DNA from: Halorientalis persicus
GTDB taxonomy: Archaea; Halobacteriota; Halobacteria; Halobacteriales; Haloarculaceae
Reading direction: 5' to 3'
Assembly (NCBI RefSeq): GCF_900110215.1
Contig: NZ_FOCX01000001.1
Span: forward strand, 124,001-188,000
Length of the DNA: 64,000 bases
The first letter of the stretch is position 1. Each line of letters opens with the position of its first letter. Below, piece by piece: positions 50,787 to 59,860 of this stretch. Position numbers and translations under genes: made by a program. The notes beneath the pieces were generated by a model. The model was not told where the DNA came from, did not search any database, and was given only the letters and a program-made list of their open reading frames with translations.

Positions 50787-52297
50787 CTGTCGTCGATGAC
50801 GGCGTTCGCGGTGTGTTGGCCGCTGATGAGACACATCGGGACGCCGATGCCGGGGGTCGTGAACGAGCCCGTGAAGTAGAGCCCGTCGACGGCCGAGGAC
50901 CGGTGGGGCGGGCGCAGGAGCGAGGTCTGTCGCAGGGTGTGGGCCAGACCCAGCGCCGTCCCCTGGATGGAGTTGTACCGCTCGCCGAAGTCCGACACCG
51001 AGAACTGTTTCTCGAAGGCGATCCGATCCCGGAGGTCGACCCCGGTGTTCTCGGCGATGTCGGTCAGGACTTTCTCGCGGTAGCGCTGACGGGTCGCCTC
51101 GTCGTCGTCCAGTCCGGGCGCGATGGGCACCAGGACGAACAGGTTACTGTAGGCGTCGGTGTCGCCCTCGGGCACCGTGGTCTCGTCGGTCTCGGAGGGG
51201 ACACAGATGTAGTAGGCCGGATCGTCGGGCCAGGTCGGCTCGTCGAAAATCTGCTCGAAGTGGGGGTCCCAGTCCTCGGGGAGGACGAGCGTGTGGTGGG
51301 CAAGTTCGTCCACGTCGCCCTCGATTCCCATGTAGAGCAGGAAGGCGGAAGGTGCGTAGGTCTTTGACTCCCAGTAGTCTTCGTCGTACTGTCGCTCGTG
51401 TTCGGGCAGGAGTTCCTGCTCGGTGTGGGCGTAGTCGGCGTCGCTCACCACGAAGTCGGGGTGGTACTCGGTGCCGTCCTCGGTGGCGACGAGAAAGCCC
51501 TCCTTCCGGCGGGTGATCTCGGCGACCGGAGCGTCGGTGACGTACTCGACGCCGAGTTCCGCGCCCAGGTCGACCACGGCGTCGACGACCGCGCCGAGGC
51601 CGTTGTCCCGACCGTCCTTGCCGACGGGGTAGTGGACGCCGAGGTTGAAGTCGACGTGGCTCATCATGTTGTACAGCGCCGGCGTGTTGTGGGGCGCACC
51701 GCCGAGGAAGACCAGCGTGTACTGCATGATCTGCTGGAGCTTTGGGTTCTCGAAGTACTTCTCGACGTGGCCCTGCATATTTCCGAGGAGTTTCAGCCCG
51801 ACCGGGGCCGCTTTCATCACGTCCAGATCCACCCAGTCCCGGAGGCGGGGGCGGTCCTCGTAGACGAAGTTCTCCATGGCGAGTTCGTAATTGGACTCGC
51901 TCTCCTCGAGGTAGGCGTCGAAGGCCTCGCCGCCGCCGGTCTCGTACTCGGCGAACAGTTCCCGGACCTCGGCGCGGTCGGCGGATACGTCGACCCGATC
52001 ACCGTCCTTGAAGAAGATCCGGTAGTGTGGATCCAGCCGTTCGAGGTCGTAGTAATCGTCGGTGGACTTCCCGAAGTGGCCGAAGAAGCGCTCGAACACG
52101 TCGGGCATGAGGTACCACGAGGGACCCATATCGAAGCGGAAGCCGTCGACTTCGAGTCGGCTGGCACGGCCGCCCAGTTGCTCGTTCTTTTCGAGCACGC
52201 GCACGTCCGCACCGGCGTCGGCGAGATAGCACGCGGTCGACAGTCCCCCGAACCCACCGCCGACGATATCGATGGTCGTTCCAGCGAGCGAACTCAT
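50783..52297 (-). CDS. crtD: Carotenoid 3,4-desaturase (CrtD-type, CrtI family)
   Basis: A 504-residue FAD-dependent carotene desaturase. FAD motif IDIVGGGFGGLSTACYLADAGADVRVLEKNEQLGGRAS is read in parts at residues 8-45; C-terminal VDGLYFTGSFTTPGIGVPMCLISGQ is the family end signature. The order upstream of lyeJ and cruF matches characterised CrtD in the bacterioruberin cluster; a phytoene desaturase (CrtI) role cannot be excluded from sequence alone. Divergent from an SDR gene with about 107 bp between. Confidence 0.9.
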   Translation of the reverse strand: MSSLAGTTIDIVGGGFGGLSTACYLADAGADVRVLEKNEQLGGRASRLEVDGFRFDMGPSWYLMPDVFERFFGHFGKSTDDYYDLERLDPHYRIFFKDGDRVDVSADRAEVRELFAEYETGGGEAFDAYLEESESNYELAMENFVYEDRPRLRDWVDLDVMKAAPVGLKLLGNMQGHVEKYFENPKLQQIMQYTLVFLGGAPHNTPALYNMMSHVDFNLGVHYPVGKDGRDNGLGAVVDAVVDLGAELGVEYVTDAPVAEITRRKEGFLVATEDGTEYHPDFVVSDADYAHTEQELLPEHERQYDEDYWESKTYAPSAFLLYMGIEGDVDELAHHTLVLPEDWDPHFEQIFDEPTWPDDPAYYICVPSETDETTVPEGDTDAYSNLFVLVPIAPGLDDDEATRQRYREKVLTDIAENTGVDLRDRIAFEKQFSVSDFGERYNSIQGTALGLAHTLRQTSLLRPPHRSSAVDGLYFTGSFTTPGIGVPMCLISGQHTANAVIDDR

Positions 52298-52404
52298 TGG
52301 CAAGAATACGGTCCGGAACCGGGATAAATGGGATGGCTGACCAGTGTGGTTCGGGAGCCGGTCACGCGAAACCGGGATGTGGGTCACGCCCCAAAGACGA
52401 GAGG

Positions 52405-53097
52405 ATGGACGGGCACACAGCCGTCGTCACCGGCGCGAGCAGGGGTATCGGTGCCGCAGTCGTCCGCGAGTTTGCAACGGCAGGCGCACACGTCGTCGCC
52501 TGTGCACGCGAGGCCGACGCACTCGACGACCTGGCGGCGACGGTCGAATCGGCCGAAGGGAGCGTGACGACACGACGCGCGGACGTGCGCGACGAGTTCG
52601 ACGTGGAGCGACTGATGGAGACGGCGGCCCGCGAGGGCGGCGGGATCGACACCGTCGTCGCGAACGCCGGCGTCTACCACGGACAGCCGGGCGAGACGCC
52701 GCTCGCGTCGGAGTCGTACGCGGCCTTCGACGATCACCTGCGGACGAACGGGCGCGGCACCTTCACCACGATCCGTGAGTCGCTCCCACACCTCGCCGCC
52801 GACGCGCGCGTCCTCGTCACCTCCGGGAGCGTCGCCCGCGAGGCGAAGCCGGGCTATGGCTCCTACGCCGTCTCGAAGGCGACCGCCGAGGCCGTCGCCC
52901 GCGGGTTCGCCGTGGACCTCGATCACCCCGTCGGCGTCGTCGATCCTGGCGTGGTGGCGACCGACCTCACTGGGGGGACCGGTCGGGAGCCCGACGAGAT
53001 CGCACCCCTCTTTCGCTGGGCGGCGACCGACGCCCCCACCGAGGACCTGGACGGCGAGGTCCTCGATCTGAAGGCCTGGAAACGCGCTACCCGCTGA
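52405..53097 (+). CDS. Short-chain dehydrogenase/reductase
   Basis: A 230-residue SDR. Cofactor motif VTGASRGIGAAVVREFA, the NAG motif (VANAGVYHG), the Ser in VLVTSGS and the YAVSK pair (Tyr and Lys). Substrate unknown; the position next to carotenoid genes gives no proof of a link. Start ATG 52405. Confidence 0.88.
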   Translation: MDGHTAVVTGASRGIGAAVVREFATAGAHVVACAREADALDDLAATVESAEGSVTTRRADVRDEFDVERLMETAAREGGGIDTVVANAGVYHGQPGETPLASESYAAFDDHLRTNGRGTFTTIRESLPHLAADARVLVTSGSVAREAKPGYGSYAVSKATAEAVARGFAVDLDHPVGVVDPGVVATDLTGGTGREPDEIAPLFRWAATDAPTEDLDGEVLDLKAWKRATR

Positions 53098-53127
53098 GAA
53101 CCGAAGACTCGGCCCGCGGATCGGAGC

Positions 53128-53140
53128 TTTTATTATTATC
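53128..53140 (+). promoter_or_regulatory. TATA-type promoter of the ZIP gene
   Basis: TTTTATTATTATC lies 21-33 nt before the ATG at 53161; leaderless spacing. Confidence 0.55.
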
Positions 53141-53160
53141 ATCGCTAGTTCTATAGCCAG

Positions 53161-54024
53161 ATGTCTAATAACATGGGGGCAGGTATTATTAACATCGGCG
53201 AGCGTCCGTCGCTGGTCGGCCTGGTCGGCGTGGGACTCTTGTTGGCGTTTTCGGGGCTCGCAGTGGTCTCGGAGCTGTGGAAGGTGCTGGTGATCTCGTG
53301 GGTGGCGTTCGCGGCGATGGCGGGGTCGATCCCGCTCGGCGTCCGGGCGGCCGAGGTCGGCGGCGCACGCCGACTGGTCTGGGGTTACGGACTGGCCAGC
53401 GGCGCGATGATCACGAGCGCGGCCGTGTTTCTGGTGCCACAGGCGATGGGATTCGATCCGCGGGTCGGCGGGTTCGGCATCGCCGCCGGCATCCTCGTCG
53501 GGTTCGGCTCGCACGTACTGGGCCACCGGCTCTCACACGTCAACGCGACGTTCGACAACACGGCGGTCCAGCTGTCGGCGCACGCGCTCTCGGCGGGCGC
53601 GATCATCGGTCTCGTGTACGGGGCGATGCCGGAACTGGGCCTCCTGCTCGGGCTGGCCATCGTCTCGCACAAGGGCCCGGCCGGCTACGCCGCGGCGCGC
53701 CGGCTGGCCGCCGGCAACCGGTCGGCCTCGGTCATCCTGCTCCCCGCGGCGGGCGTCGGCATCACGGCCATCCCGGCCGCGCTCCTCGACCTGCCGGCGA
53801 TCCCGGCCGTCAACGCGGCCGTCTTCGGCTTCGCCGCCGGTGTGTTCCTCCACGTCGCCATGGACTTTCTCCCGCGCTGTGAAGTCGGCGGCGAGGTCGG
53901 CGAAGTGGCACAGGTCTCCGGCCACGCCCACGAACTGCTCGACCGACTCCGGGTCCACGCCGTCGCCAGCACCGCACTCGGCGGTCTCGCCGTGTTTCTC
54001 GCCTGGTTCGCGGTCGGTCCCTGA
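53161..54024 (+). CDS. ZIP-family metal transporter
   Basis: A 287-residue membrane protein with about eight helices that would import divalent metal (Zn, Fe or Mn). Seen: metal-site motif region AHALSAGAIIGLVYGAMPELG, IVSHKGPAGYAAARR (the HKxPxG-like helix), and AAVFGFAAGVFLHVAMDFLP. A charged loop with His precedes the last helix. It has its own promoter. Substrate unknown. Confidence 0.85.
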   Translation: MSNNMGAGIINIGERPSLVGLVGVGLLLAFSGLAVVSELWKVLVISWVAFAAMAGSIPLGVRAAEVGGARRLVWGYGLASGAMITSAAVFLVPQAMGFDPRVGGFGIAAGILVGFGSHVLGHRLSHVNATFDNTAVQLSAHALSAGAIIGLVYGAMPELGLLLGLAIVSHKGPAGYAAARRLAAGNRSASVILLPAAGVGITAIPAALLDLPAIPAVNAAVFGFAAGVFLHVAMDFLPRCEVGGEVGEVAQVSGHAHELLDRLRVHAVASTALGGLAVFLAWFAVGP

Positions 54025-54168
54025 CGCTCGTTTGATGTCATCTGTCCGAGCGGTTTTACTGAACTTCGAATTGTCCACGTCACAATAGCACGTCCGTAGT
54101 CCTGCCTCGGAGAATATAAGGACAATATATCTATTCTGAGGTCTATTGGTGTACATTCAGGAGAAGAT

Positions 54169-54179
54169 TTTTACTATAC
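54169..54179 (+). promoter_or_regulatory. TATA-type promoter of the zinc-finger gene
   Basis: TTTTACTATAC lies 23-33 nt before the ATG at 54202. The surrounding 54110-54180 is unusually AT-rich for this genome. Confidence 0.55.
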
Positions 54180-54201
54180 CAGGACAGTCGTTGTAGTAAG
54201 C

Positions 54202-54531
54202 ATGGTAGAATGCGACGCCTGTGAAGACGAGGTACTTCACGTATGGAGACACCGCGCGATCACCGAGACCGTCACCCACAGGGAACAGCGCTGGGTCTGT
54301 GCGGACTGCCACCCGAAACTGGCCAGTACGCTCCGGACCGAAACCACGGCGGAGACGGACACGGAGGCCGGGACCGAGGCGACGGCCGAACCCGAAACCA
54401 GCGGAACCCCGGAGGAGCAGGTGGTCGTCACCGACGGTGGGCAGTTCGCCTGCCCGACCTGTGGCGGCGAGACGGTCAACGGGCAGGGTGTGTTCGGCTG
54501 TCTGTCCTGTAGCTGGACGGGCGTCAGCTGA
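54202..54531 (+). CDS. Small double zinc-ribbon protein
   Basis: A 109-residue protein. The first ribbon has CDAC (residues 5-8) and CADC (about 33-36); after an acidic Thr/Glu-rich linker a second has CPTC (about 89-92) and CLSC (about 103-106). Haloarchaea encode many such zinc microproteins; some act in regulation of motility and biofilm. Function here unknown. Confidence 0.78.
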   Translation: MVECDACEDEVLHVWRHRAITETVTHREQRWVCADCHPKLASTLRTETTAETDTEAGTEATAEPETSGTPEEQVVVTDGGQFACPTCGGETVNGQGVFGCLSCSWTGVS

Positions 54532-54617
54532 GCGAGTGGCTCGACGGTTGCGCGCGTCGGGCCGTCCAACGCTCTGTGGGGTGTACTTACAAGGCCGTGC
54601 CGTACCAAGGTTCGAGT

Positions 54618-55076
54618 ATGACCATGGACACGACCGGTCAGTGGATGGGGACGCCGATGGACCAGCGCGACATCGACGACCTGCTCGAAGCGAGCGGCTA
54701 CGGCATCCTCTCGCTGGCCAGCGACGACGAGCCGTACAGCCTGCCGATCTCGTTCGGCTACGACGGGTCGGACGTGTACTTCGTGTTCCTCGAAGACAGC
54801 CCGGATGGCCGGAAGTTCGACTTCGTCGAGGAAGGTGGGACGGCGCGCCTGCTCGTGACCGACATCGGGAGCCGGTTCGACTGGCAGTCCATCGCGGTGA
54901 CCGGCCCGGTGCGCCGGGTCCCGACCGACAGCAAGGACTGGGACCGCCTGGTCGAGACGCTCGAAGACAACGCCTGGTTCTCCAGTGACTTCCAGCGCGC
55001 GGGCGACATCGAGGAAATGTACGGATTCCGCCTCGAACCCGACGAGGTGCGCGGGCTCGAAGTCACAGAGAGCTGA
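54618..55076 (+). CDS. Pyridoxamine 5'-phosphate oxidase-like flavin-binding protein
   Basis: A 152-residue split-barrel protein of the PNPOx-like/Rv1155 group. Seen: ASGYGILSLASDDEPYSLPISFGYDGSDVYFVF (read in parts), RLLVTDIGSRFDWQSIAVTGPVRRV and a C-terminal YGFRLEPDEV. Such proteins bind FMN, F420 or heme; cofactor cannot be fixed. ATG 54618; another in-frame ATG two codons on. Confidence 0.85.
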   Translation: MTMDTTGQWMGTPMDQRDIDDLLEASGYGILSLASDDEPYSLPISFGYDGSDVYFVFLEDSPDGRKFDFVEEGGTARLLVTDIGSRFDWQSIAVTGPVRRVPTDSKDWDRLVETLEDNAWFSSDFQRAGDIEEMYGFRLEPDEVRGLEVTES

Positions 55077-55182
55077 GGTGTAGCCGACCGCGGCGACGCC
55101 ACGCAGTCCCTCCGGAATCGTCGGTCCGGCGTCGCCGGTCGGACACCACACTTATCCGCCGTCCGGGAGTCGGGTGATTGGA

Positions 55183-55416
55183 ATGGGACTTCTCGATTCG
55201 TTCGGTGCGCTCGTCGGTAGTATCGTCGCGTCACTCGTCTTGCTCGTCTTCGCGATCCTCAGTTACTTCGTCACGGTGTTCATCGTGCAGGCGGGGGCCG
55301 GCCTGGCCGGGTACTCGCCGAGCGGCGACTTCGTCGCCCTGGCGGCCGCAGTCCTCGCGGGCGCTGCGATCGTCGGCGGTGCGTCACCGCTGACCGCCCT
55401 CGGCGACGAATCCTGA
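55183..55416 (+). CDS. Small membrane protein
   Basis: A 77-residue protein with two hydrophobic helices (about residues 7-37 and 50-68), a short polar end LTALGDES. No family recognised. ATG 55183 is preferred over one three codons earlier. Confidence 0.65.
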   Translation: MGLLDSFGALVGSIVASLVLLVFAILSYFVTVFIVQAGAGLAGYSPSGDFVALAAAVLAGAAIVGGASPLTALGDES

Positions 55417-55522
55417 ACCAGTCGCCGTGGAATCGGGGGCTGGTCGGACTCGTGGCTTCCGCAGTCCTGACACGCGAGCCCACGTTGAAAATACGTATAT
55501 AAACAGCACGTAACTGTAGGCC

Positions 55523-56047
55523 ATGAGACGAGCGAACGGGCTCACGAGACGAGACGTTGTCGCGGGTCTGTCTACTATCGGTTCCCTGGGGATCGCTGGA
55601 TGTGTGAGCGATGACTCGACCCCAGATGGCAGTACGTCCGGCACATCGACGCCAGATAGCAGCAGTTCTGGACCGCCGGAACCCGAGGAACGGTGGCAAC
55701 GTGGGCTGCCACACTGCTCGACTGGGGAACACAGGTTCGAGATACGGGGGTTGGTCCGTGACGAGTCTGCACAGACGGTGACCGTCAGTATCGTGAATAC
55801 CGGTGTCGAGGCACGCGAAATCGAGTCGGTCGGTATCGATTTCGAGTACCTGACGGATGGCAGAAAGAACACGATCTACGACGAACTGTATCGCACCTCG
55901 TTTTCCGGCAGTCTCGAGGGCGGTGACAGCGAGAGCTACGAGGTCTCCGATTTCAACAGAGTGTTCTGGGAAGATGCCGCCATCGAGGATGTGCGCCTGT
56001 TTCTTTCGCCGGAAGAGAGCGTCCAACCCTGCTGGGAAGCGGGTTAG
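55523..56047 (+). CDS. Tat-exported lipoprotein
   Basis: A 174-residue lipoprotein. The twin-arginine signal LTRRDVVAGLSTIGSLGIAGC ends in a lipobox, followed by a Ser/Thr/Pro-rich linker and a beta-sandwich-like domain with VTVSIVNTGVEAREIESVGIDFEYL. A late Cys (VQPCWEAG) may pair with PHCSTGEH. Convergent with the tfs gene, overlapping by 4 bp. Function unknown. Confidence 0.8.
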   Translation: MRRANGLTRRDVVAGLSTIGSLGIAGCVSDDSTPDGSTSGTSTPDSSSSGPPEPEERWQRGLPHCSTGEHRFEIRGLVRDESAQTVTVSIVNTGVEAREIESVGIDFEYLTDGRKNTIYDELYRTSFSGSLEGGDSESYEVSDFNRVFWEDAAIEDVRLFLSPEESVQPCWEAG

Positions 56048-56367
56048 TTGTACTCGCGCCAGCGGTTCCCACAGTCCTGGCATTTGAAAAAGCGCGTCGG
56101 CGGTTCGTCGGCCGAGCCGGTCTGTTTGATCGTATACCAGGCTTTGCCGTGGCCACACTCCTCACAGGTCACGTCGTCGGCGGTCGGTTTCCCCTCGAAA
56201 CTGTCGCCCTCCTCGGTCTCGATCAGTTCGTCGCCGCTCTGTTCCTCCGTGGAGACGAACTTCTCGGCGGCGTCCTCGTCTTTCGCCTGTTCCGCGCCAC
56301 ACGAAGAGCAGACCATCACGTCGCCGTCGGCGTGCATCATCGAACCACACTCGTCACAGAATTGCAT
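56044..56367 (-). CDS. tfs: Transcript-cleavage factor TFS (TFIIS-like)
   Basis: A 107-residue archaeal TFS that stimulates RNA polymerase to cut backtracked transcripts. N-terminal zinc ribbon: CDEC and CSSC; C-terminal ribbon: CEECGHGKAWYTIKQTGSADEPPTRFFKCQDCGNRW read in parts, with the catalytic DE (in SADEP) of the hairpin tip intact. ATG 56367. Length is standard for the paralogue group. Confidence 0.95.
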   Translation of the reverse strand: MQFCDECGSMMHADGDVMVCSSCGAEQAKDEDAAEKFVSTEEQSGDELIETEEGDSFEGKPTADDVTCEECGHGKAWYTIKQTGSADEPPTRFFKCQDCGNRWREYN

Positions 56368-56420
56368 ATTCGGGGTTGCCGAAACTCGGCCGCCAACCAC
56401 ACTTGGCTCTTTCGACTGGT

Positions 56421-57434
56421 TCAGAGCGGCTGGAGCGACTCGACATCCCGGACCTCGAACCGTGCCCCGCCAGTGTCGCCCTCGCTCACCGCGACCGTCC
56501 AGCCGTGGGCCTCGACGACTCGCTGGACGATGGCGAGGCCGAGGCCGGTCCCGTCCTGATCGGTCGTGACGCCGGGCTCGAACACGTCCTCGCGCTCCTC
56601 GTCGGGAATGCCGGGGCCGTCGTCTTCGACGAAGAAGCCGGTGCCGTCGGCGTTGCCCAGGGTACCCACCCGGATGGTAGCGTCGGTCCCGCCGTGTTCG
56701 AGCGAGTTTCTGAAGAGGTTCGCCAGCGCCTGCCGGAGGCGGTCGGGGTCGGTCCGGAGGGTCGCCTCGCCGTTCTCGACGGTCAGCGTGGCCTCACCGC
56801 CGTCGACGGTTTCCCAGGCGGCAGTAGCGACCGATTCGAGCGTCGTTCGCTCCCGGTCGTCGATCACCCGGCCCTCGCGGGCGAGTTCGAGCACGTCCTC
56901 GATGAGGGTTCGCATCCGGTCGAGCGCCTGGGCGACGCGGTCGAACTGTTCGTCCTCACCGGTCTCGCGGGCCGTCTCGAGATAGGTCTCGGCGACTTCG
57001 AGGGGGTTCCGGAGGTCGTGGGAGACGACGCTGGCGAAGGTCTCCAGCCGGTCGTTGCGCTCGGTGAGTCGGTCGACTTCCGCCTGCAGTTCCGTGTGGC
57101 GTTCGTGGCCGTCGCCGAGGGCGGTGTAGAGCAGGTAGCCGCCGTCGTCGGTCGGGACGTTGCGCAGTCGGAAGCGCTGGTCGCCCTCGGTCGTGTCACA
57201 GACGGTCTCGCGGTCGAGGGAGTCGCCGGACTGGATCGCGCCCGCGACGGCCGCCAGGGCGTCGTCGTCGGCCAGCGTGGCCCGGAGGGACACGTCGGCC
57301 CCGTCGACGGCGAAGGTCTCCCGGAACGCGGGGTTGATCGCCTCGACGACGATGCCCTCGGCCCCTCTCCCGTACTTGACCACGGGGTCGGGGTGGGCGC
57401 TGAGCAGGTCGTCGGCTCCGTCCCCCTCGACCAT
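56421..57434 (-). CDS. PAS sensor histidine kinase
   Basis: A 337-residue soluble kinase: a short PAS-like N-terminal domain (residues 10-110), HisKA with SVVSHDLRNPLEVAETYL and HATPase with LANLFRNSLEHGG, DDGPGIPDEERED and GTGLGLAIVQRVV. Divergent from a HalX response regulator with 130 bp between starts, so they may form a two-component pair. Confidence 0.92.
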   Translation of the reverse strand: MVEGDGADDLLSAHPDPVVKYGRGAEGIVVEAINPAFRETFAVDGADVSLRATLADDDALAAVAGAIQSGDSLDRETVCDTTEGDQRFRLRNVPTDDGGYLLYTALGDGHERHTELQAEVDRLTERNDRLETFASVVSHDLRNPLEVAETYLETARETGEDEQFDRVAQALDRMRTLIEDVLELAREGRVIDDRERTTLESVATAAWETVDGGEATLTVENGEATLRTDPDRLRQALANLFRNSLEHGGTDATIRVGTLGNADGTGFFVEDDGPGIPDEEREDVFEPGVTTDQDGTGLGLAIVQRVVEAHGWTVAVSEGDTGGARFEVRDVESLQPL

Positions 57435-57564
57435 GTATGTCGCTCCGAAATTCGGACAGCCCCTTGGAGTAGCTGTCGGCCGTTACGAGCGATGAGCCGA
57501 CGACTCGGTGCCCGAAACCGCGCAAAGGTATTTCAGCGCGCCTCCGATACGATTTACTGCGACT

Positions 57565-58152
57565 GTGTCCCACGAGTCCAGTACCGCGCCGAACGTTCTC
57601 GTCGTCGACGACGAAGAAGACGTCGCGGAGGCCTACGCCCTGAAGCTCCGCGCCGACTACGATACCGAACTGGCGTTCGGCGGCGAGGCGGCCCTCGAGA
57701 AGGCCGACGCGACCACCGACGCCATGCTGTTGGACCGGCGAATGCCGGACATCCACGGGGACGAAGTCCTCGAGAAGCTACGGGCCCAGGGCTACGAGTT
57801 CCCGATCATCATGGTGACCGCGGTCGATCCCGACCTCAACATCCTGGAGATGGACTTCGACGACTACCTCTGTAAACCGGTCGACAAGGAGACGCTCCGG
57901 GCGACGCTCGACCAGCACGTCGACCGGACCGGCACCGACCCGAAACTGGACGAGTTTTTCAGTCTGCTGTCGAAACTCTCCGTGCTGGAGTCGGAACTCC
58001 AGCCGAGCGAACTCGAAGACGACGAGGAGTTCCAGCGACTCAAGCGCCGCGCGGTGAAACTGAGCGAAGAACTCCGGGAGTCGATGGACGACTTCGAGGA
58101 GATCGTCGAGACCCACCGGTCGGTCGACCGTGGCTCTCGCACCTCACTCTGA
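57565..58152 (+). CDS. Response regulator with HalX domain
   Basis: A 195-residue protein, GTG start. Receiver domain: NVLVVDDEEDVAEAYALKL, MLLDRRMPDIHGDEVLEKL (phospho-acceptor Asp), IIMVTAVDPDL (Thr) and YLCKPVDKETL (Lys). The C-terminal part (KLDEFFSLLSKLSVLESELQPSELEDDEEF) is the haloarchaeal HalX dimerisation/output helix. Likely partner of the divergent kinase at 56421. No DNA-binding domain is present. It converges with the gene at 58144, overlapping by 9 bp. Confidence 0.92.
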   Translation: MSHESSTAPNVLVVDDEEDVAEAYALKLRADYDTELAFGGEAALEKADATTDAMLLDRRMPDIHGDEVLEKLRAQGYEFPIIMVTAVDPDLNILEMDFDDYLCKPVDKETLRATLDQHVDRTGTDPKLDEFFSLLSKLSVLESELQPSELEDDEEFQRLKRRAVKLSEELRESMDDFEEIVETHRSVDRGSRTSL

Positions 58153-58791
58153 GTCGGTCTCACCGATCTCCACGCCGCTCCCCTCGAGCGCGCGTTGTTC
58201 GGCGACGATGGGACAGTTCAAGAGCCGAACCGTCTCCGTGTCCAGAAACTCGACGATAGCCGCGCCCTCGTAGGTACACTCGATATCGGGCGGCGGACTG
58301 AAGTGTTCACACCCTTCACAGAAGCGGTGTTTCGACACCTCCGAGTACGTCCGTTCCTCGGCCTCGGGACCGCCGCTCTCCAGGTCGTCCCAGACGGCGT
58401 CGGGGTCGATCTCGTCGACGCCGGCCGACTCGAACGCGTCGAACGGGTCGTCTCCCTCGTCCCGGCGGGCCGTCGAGAACGACGCGAAGGGGTCGTCCGT
58501 GGGTTCCTGTGGGGCGTCGCCACCCGCGTCGTCGGGCGTCGGCGACGCGACTTCGTCGGCACCGCCAGCGTCGGCGCTGTCGTCGGCCGAGGCCGTGGTA
58601 TCGAATGGGTCGTCACGGAGCCGGCCCGGTGGCGATTCGTCGGCAGGCGTATCGTCCAGAGCGTCTTCGGGCGGGTGGTCACCGCTGGTCTCCCCGTCGT
58701 CGGCGTCGGCAGGGCTCAGGTCCTCGAACGGGTCGTCCTCGTCCTCGGGCGCGTCGAAGGCGTCGAAGGGGTCGTCTTCGTCCTCAGCCAT
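58144..58791 (-). CDS. Acidic DDPF-repeat protein with C-terminal zinc motif
   Basis: A 215-residue protein. Five short linear motifs of the type DDPF(D/E/A)(A/T/S/D)(F/T/L) occur in an otherwise acidic disordered region (about residues 5-125). The C-terminal 70 residues have four Cys (CEGC near residue 158, ECTY, NCPI), probably one zinc site. It is the second gene of a pair (8-bp overlap with the upstream coiled-coil gene). The DDPF motifs suggest binding to a partner, unknown. Confidence 0.75.
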   Translation of the reverse strand: MAEDEDDPFDAFDAPEDEDDPFEDLSPADADDGETSGDHPPEDALDDTPADESPPGRLRDDPFDTTASADDSADAGGADEVASPTPDDAGGDAPQEPTDDPFASFSTARRDEGDDPFDAFESAGVDEIDPDAVWDDLESGGPEAEERTYSEVSKHRFCEGCEHFSPPPDIECTYEGAAIVEFLDTETVRLLNCPIVAEQRALEGSGVEIGETDSE

Positions 58792-59728
58792 CGTCGTCCT
58801 CCGGGGCCTCGATGCTCTGGGCCTTGACGAGTTTCGGACTGCCGAAAAAGCCGTCCTTGGGTTCGACGTCAGTGACGACGGCCTCGCAGTGGGGACACTC
58901 GGGCTCGGTCATGAGTCCGATCTGGACGCCCTCGCCACAGACGCCACACTTCGCGCGGTCCACGTCGAGTTCGGCCGCGGCGCGTTTGATCCCCTCGACG
59001 GACGTGGCCCGTTTCGAGCCCGTCCGGGCGTCGTCCCGCAGGTCGCGGACGACGTGGGCCACCGTCCGGACCTTCTCTTCGAGATCGCCGACCGTTTCGT
59101 CGAGGTCGTCGACCCGGGCCGACGTGTCGCCGGTCCGCTGGTCGAGTTGGGCCCGGAGCGTTTCGATTTCGTCCTCGACCGTCTCGATATCGGTGGCGAG
59201 TCCGTCGATGCGGTCGGCCAGGTCGGGGTGGCCGTGATCGGCCGGTGCCTTGCTGTCGGCCTCCTGTTTGACCTGGATGACGCGCTGGCGAACGTCCTGG
59301 ATCTTGTCCATGTAGTCGTCTTCGACCGCCTCGAGCCGGTCGTCGAGTCGGTCCCCGACCTGCTCGGTGGCCCGGTCGGCGGCGGACTTGGAGACTTCCG
59401 CCAGCTGGTCTTCGAGAGCGTCCTGCAGGTGTCGCTCGACGGCCTCTTGCACCTGGGTCTCGACCTCCAACTGGTCCGTGACGGCGTCGACGATGTCGGG
59501 AAGCCTGTCGGCGAGCACGTCGTCGACGGCGGCTGCCACGTCGACGACCTCGGTCAGCGCCTCGGGATCCTCGGCGTCGAGGTCGTCGGCGGCGCGGTGG
59601 GCGGCGAGCAACTGGGCGAGGACGGTATCGCGGTCGGTGCCGCGGTCGGCGGCCTGCTCGTCGACCCACGCCGCCACCTCCGGCGGGAGCGACACCGTCA
59701 CCGGCTCGTCCGTCGGCTCACTGGCCAT
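58784..59728 (-). CDS. RHH / coiled-coil / zinc-ribbon protein
   Basis: A 314-residue acidic protein. N-terminal ribbon-helix-helix-like segment VTVSLPPEVAAWVDEQAADRGTDRDTVLAQLLAAHRAADDL (about residues 9-50), then a long heptad coiled coil (about 60-240, with VDDLDETVGDLEEKVRTVAHVVRDLRDD), then a zinc ribbon CGVC and CPHC (about residues 261-282). Layout suggests a DNA- or protein-tethering scaffold. Starts 132 bp after the RecA-like ATPase stop and overlaps the DDPF gene. Confidence 0.78.
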   Translation of the reverse strand: MASEPTDEPVTVSLPPEVAAWVDEQAADRGTDRDTVLAQLLAAHRAADDLDAEDPEALTEVVDVAAAVDDVLADRLPDIVDAVTDQLEVETQVQEAVERHLQDALEDQLAEVSKSAADRATEQVGDRLDDRLEAVEDDYMDKIQDVRQRVIQVKQEADSKAPADHGHPDLADRIDGLATDIETVEDEIETLRAQLDQRTGDTSARVDDLDETVGDLEEKVRTVAHVVRDLRDDARTGSKRATSVEGIKRAAAELDVDRAKCGVCGEGVQIGLMTEPECPHCEAVVTDVEPKDGFFGSPKLVKAQSIEAPEDDDG

Positions 59729-59860
59729 CTACTCGCAGTTGGCCCCTTCCGCAGTTAAGGGTTTGCCACAGTTTATCAGCTCGTAAAACAACGGACGGTC
59801 GGGAAAGCGGTGCGCTCACGTCGAAAATCGAGTGCGAGCGGGAGAGGGATCGAGAAGATG

